Positions 61,986 through 64,000 of a DNA stretch of 64,000 bases are shown in pieces. The notes beneath the pieces were generated by a model. It searched no databases, had not been told where the DNA came from, and was given only the letters and a program-made list of their open reading frames with translations. The translations under genes were made by a program, and so were the position numbers. Within the stretch, counting starts at the first letter, position 1. Every line of letters begins with the position of its first letter. This stretch comes from Chryseobacterium sp. LJ668 (GTDB lineage: Bacteria; Bacteroidota; Bacteroidia; Flavobacteriales; Weeksellaceae): contig NZ_CP080443.1 in the NCBI RefSeq assembly GCF_019613955.1, forward strand, positions 62,001 to 126,000, in the 5' to 3' direction.

Positions 61986-63269
61986 TTAGGATAAAGCTTT
62001 TTTATACGTTTTCAAAGCCCTTTCTCTGGCAAAAGTATGCTCCACAATGGGTTGTTCATTGTAATCTCTGGTAAGCCATTGATGAATATATTCTAAATCT
62101 TTGTCAAACTTTTTTGTCTGTGCTTCTGGGTTGAAAATTCTGAAATAAGGCGCCGCATCGCAGCCACAACCTGCTGCCCACTGCCAGTTTCCGTTGTTGG
62201 AAGATAATTCGTAATCTAAAAGTTTTTCAGCGAAATAAGCTTCTCCCCACCTCCAGTCGATCAACAGATGTTTGGTCAGAAAGCTTGCGGTGACCATCCG
62301 AACCCTGTTGTGCATAAATCCCGTTTCATTAAGTTGCCGCATTCCTGCGTCTACAATTGGATAGCCGGTTTTACCTTCACACCAGGTTTTAAATTCTTTC
62401 TCGTCGTTTCTCCATTCGATATTTTCGTATTTCAGTTTAAAACATTTGGTAACCACTTCAGGAAAGTGAAACAGGATCTGCATAAAGAATTCTCTCCAAA
62501 TCAGTTCATTCAGCCAAATAGTGTTATGTTTTAGAGCAAATTCTACACATTTTCTCACTGAAATTGTTCCGAAACGAAGTGCGATCCCAATATGGGTAGT
62601 ATGATCCAAAGCCGGAAAGTCTCTGAACTGATCATAAGTATTGATAATTTTGTTTTCTAAAACGGGTTTTTTAAAATCAAAATCTGTCTTCTTAAATCCA
62701 ATTTCTTTCAGGCTTAAAATATTCTCCTGTTTCAGGTGAAGAAAATTTTTATAATCACCATCTAATTTTTCAATTTTAAGTGCTTTACAGTTCTCTTTCC
62801 ATTTTTTTGAATAAGGTGTAAAAACTGTGTATGGGGTATTGTCCGCTTTTAAAACATCATTTTTTTCAAAAATAACCTGATCTTTATAATCTGAAAATTC
62901 AATATTTTTATTTTTTAAAAGAGCTGAGACTGCAAAATCTCTTTTTATAGCCTGCGGCTCGTAATCTCTGTTGCAGAAAACTGTCGAAACATTAAAATCT
63001 TTGATCAATTGTTCAAAAATTTCAATTGGTTTCCCATAAAAGGTTTTCAATGCACTATTATAGTTTTTAAGTTCAGCGTTAATATCTGCTAATGCCTGAT
63101 GAATATAGTCAACTCTTTTGTCAGATGTACTGCTAAGCTGATCGAGAATTTCCTTATCAAAAATAAATACCGGCAAAACTTGTAAGCCAGATTTTAAAGC
63201 GTGAAACAATGCAGTATTATCGTCAAGCCTAAGATCTCTACGAAACCAAAATATATTTATCATACTCAT
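61986..63269 (-). CDS. Cryptochrome/deoxyribodipyrimidine photolyase family protein
   Basis: Product of 427 residues; ATG codons at 63269 and 63263 are both possible. The N-terminal alpha/beta antenna domain starts INIFWFRRDLRLDDNTALFH. The C-terminal FAD domain holds LNELIWREFFMQILFHFPEV, GYPIVDAGMRQLNETGFMHN, RMVTASFLTKHLLIDWRWGE and NNGNWQWAAGCGCDAAPYFR, including the Trp and Asn residues conserved in class I CPD photolyases. It repairs UV lesions using blue light. Confidence 0.93.
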   Translation of the reverse strand: MSMINIFWFRRDLRLDDNTALFHALKSGLQVLPVFIFDKEILDQLSSTSDKRVDYIHQALADINAELKNYNSALKTFYGKPIEIFEQLIKDFNVSTVFCNRDYEPQAIKRDFAVSALLKNKNIEFSDYKDQVIFEKNDVLKADNTPYTVFTPYSKKWKENCKALKIEKLDGDYKNFLHLKQENILSLKEIGFKKTDFDFKKPVLENKIINTYDQFRDFPALDHTTHIGIALRFGTISVRKCVEFALKHNTIWLNELIWREFFMQILFHFPEVVTKCFKLKYENIEWRNDEKEFKTWCEGKTGYPIVDAGMRQLNETGFMHNRVRMVTASFLTKHLLIDWRWGEAYFAEKLLDYELSSNNGNWQWAAGCGCDAAPYFRIFNPEAQTKKFDKDLEYIHQWLTRDYNEQPIVEHTFARERALKTYKKALS

Positions 63270-63340
63270 CAGCTATTGAAAATTTTAACAAACTTAAAAA
63301 TTTATTTGATAGCAGCGTACAAATATTCAATCATTGGAGC

Positions 63341-63370
63341 TGTTATGTTATGTTATGTTATGTTATGTTA
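63341..63370 (+). repeat. Six tandem copies of pentanucleotide TGTTA
   Basis: TGTTA repeats six times without error at 63341-63370, upstream of the second DUF2383 gene (ATG at 63434) and downstream of the start of the divergent photolyase gene. ATG triplets inside the repeat fall in all three frames; the one at 63350 opens a frame in line with the DUF2383 gene. The unit length is not a multiple of three, so slippage would change frame or promoter spacing. Confidence 0.85.
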
Positions 63371-63433
63371 TATGAGAATGAATTTTACAAGGCATACTTA
63401 TTGTTAAATGTAAAGAACACCAAAATATTTATT

Positions 63434-63895
63434 ATGAATAATGAAAAAATTGCCGTTGTTTTAAATGACCTTCTGCACATTACCAATGACAGAATAGCCG
63501 GATTTGAACGAGTGGAAGGTAAAGTATGGGAAAGTTACTCTGACATGAAAGGAGAATATGAACATATGATTTCCGAATCTAAAATCATGAAAAACGAGTT
63601 GATTAATATGATTTCGGAGAAAGGTGGCAAACCTGATGATTCTGCATCTGCGGCCGGTGCAATTCACAGAGCCTGGATAGATCTGAAAAATTCTCTACCT
63701 GTAGGAAACAAGGAGCAGTCTACATTAGAGAATGTAATCTATGGTGAGAAAATAGCGGTCTCAGCCTACCAAGATGTGCTGAATAGTGGAGAACTTTGCA
63801 GTGAAAGCTCAAAAATGGTTACCGAACATTTAAGGAAAATAACAGAATCTTATACAAAATTTAAAAACATTGAAAATTATAAAAACAATTCTTAA
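63434..63895 (+). CDS. DUF2383 (PA2169-type) four-helix bundle protein, second copy
   Basis: Product of 153 residues from the ATG at 63434, chosen because the N-terminus MNNEKIAVVLNDLLHITNDR then lines up with the paralog at 49568-50020. Shared blocks: RVEGKVWESYSDMKGEYEHM, SKIMKNELINMISEKGGKPD, AAGAIHRAWIDLKNSL and STLENVIYGEKIAVSAYQDV. The frame extends 28 codons upstream into the pentanucleotide repeat. Role as for the first copy: a ferritin-like, probably stress-related bundle of unknown activity. Confidence 0.85.
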   Translation: MNNEKIAVVLNDLLHITNDRIAGFERVEGKVWESYSDMKGEYEHMISESKIMKNELINMISEKGGKPDDSASAAGAIHRAWIDLKNSLPVGNKEQSTLENVIYGEKIAVSAYQDVLNSGELCSESSKMVTEHLRKITESYTKFKNIENYKNNS

Positions 63896-64000
63896 TGAGT
63901 AGTGGAACAATATTTTGAAAAATATTATAATTACATGATAATCAAAATATTGTAAAAATACTATGTTGAGAATTTAAAATAATTTTATAATAATCTTGTG

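Noticed and set aside
1..64000. tRNA, rRNA, CRISPR array, prophage or insertion sequence
   Set aside because: No TTCGAAT-type tRNA arms in spacers, no repeat-spacer pattern, and no transposase or integrase motif were found by eye.

Overview
The window looks like chromosomal DNA of a Flavobacteriia member, most likely Chryseobacterium or a close relative (Weeksellaceae). The grounds are AT-rich DNA, -7 boxes of the Bacteroidetes form TANNTTTG, gliding genes gldF and gldG, proteins with type IX secretion (T9SS) C-terminal domains, a HmuY-type lipoprotein beside its TonB receptor, and a type VI secretion cassette of the Bacteroidetes kind (TssD/VgrG). I see no rRNA, tRNA, CRISPR array, insertion sequence or integrase.

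Layout. 1-4.1 kb: heme uptake pair (HmuY-like lipoprotein, TonB receptor) divergent from a small T9SS-exported protein, with a Fur-like palindrome between them. 4.2-10.7 kb: small regulators and enzymes (quinol monooxygenase-like, Rrf2, DUF4268, Crp/Fnr plus SDR with matching palindromes before both genes, YceI lipoprotein, AraC regulator plus serine hydrolase). 10.8-22.9 kb: core genes on the minus strand (gldG, gldF, HemJ/CopD-like, kbl, an M1 peptidase with T9SS tail, PBP4, priA) and a JmjC-like protein on plus. 23-33 kb: glycan-degrading block (GH20 hexosaminidase, glycosylasparaginase, CutC, beta-mannosidase, with a decayed GxxExxY gene in the middle), then DUF4197 and a GH3 beta-glucosidase. 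33.2-35.1 kb: a histidine kinase with a full blue-light LOV signature, overlapping a stand-alone receiver.

35.4-39.5 kb is the most distinctive accessory segment. It is an orphan type VI cassette, hcp/tssD - small ORF - vgrG - putative L,D-transpeptidase-like effector - two-helix membrane protein (candidate immunity). It has a consensus promoter and a tandem palindromic repeat upstream of hcp, and a composition break inside vgrG. 39.5-41.3 kb: cold-shock protein, a DEAD-box protein that has lost its ATPase motifs, and an AraC regulator. 41.4-50.5 kb: acyl-CoA dehydrogenase, SemiSWEET, then a stress block (DUF892 ferritin-like, CinA-like, Zn alcohol dehydrogenase, KatE catalase, DUF2383) with a candidate small RNA next to it. 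50.6-63.9 kb: GNAT-nitrilase fusion, di-heme peroxidase, two AsmA-like envelope proteins, aldo/keto reductase with an AraC regulator, a stand-alone EF-Tu domain III-like protein, photolyase, and a second DUF2383 gene preceded by six copies of a pentanucleotide.

Several start codons are placed at the first ATG rather than at an upstream TTG or GTG; the reason is given in each entry. All functional calls come from reading motifs by eye, without database searches.
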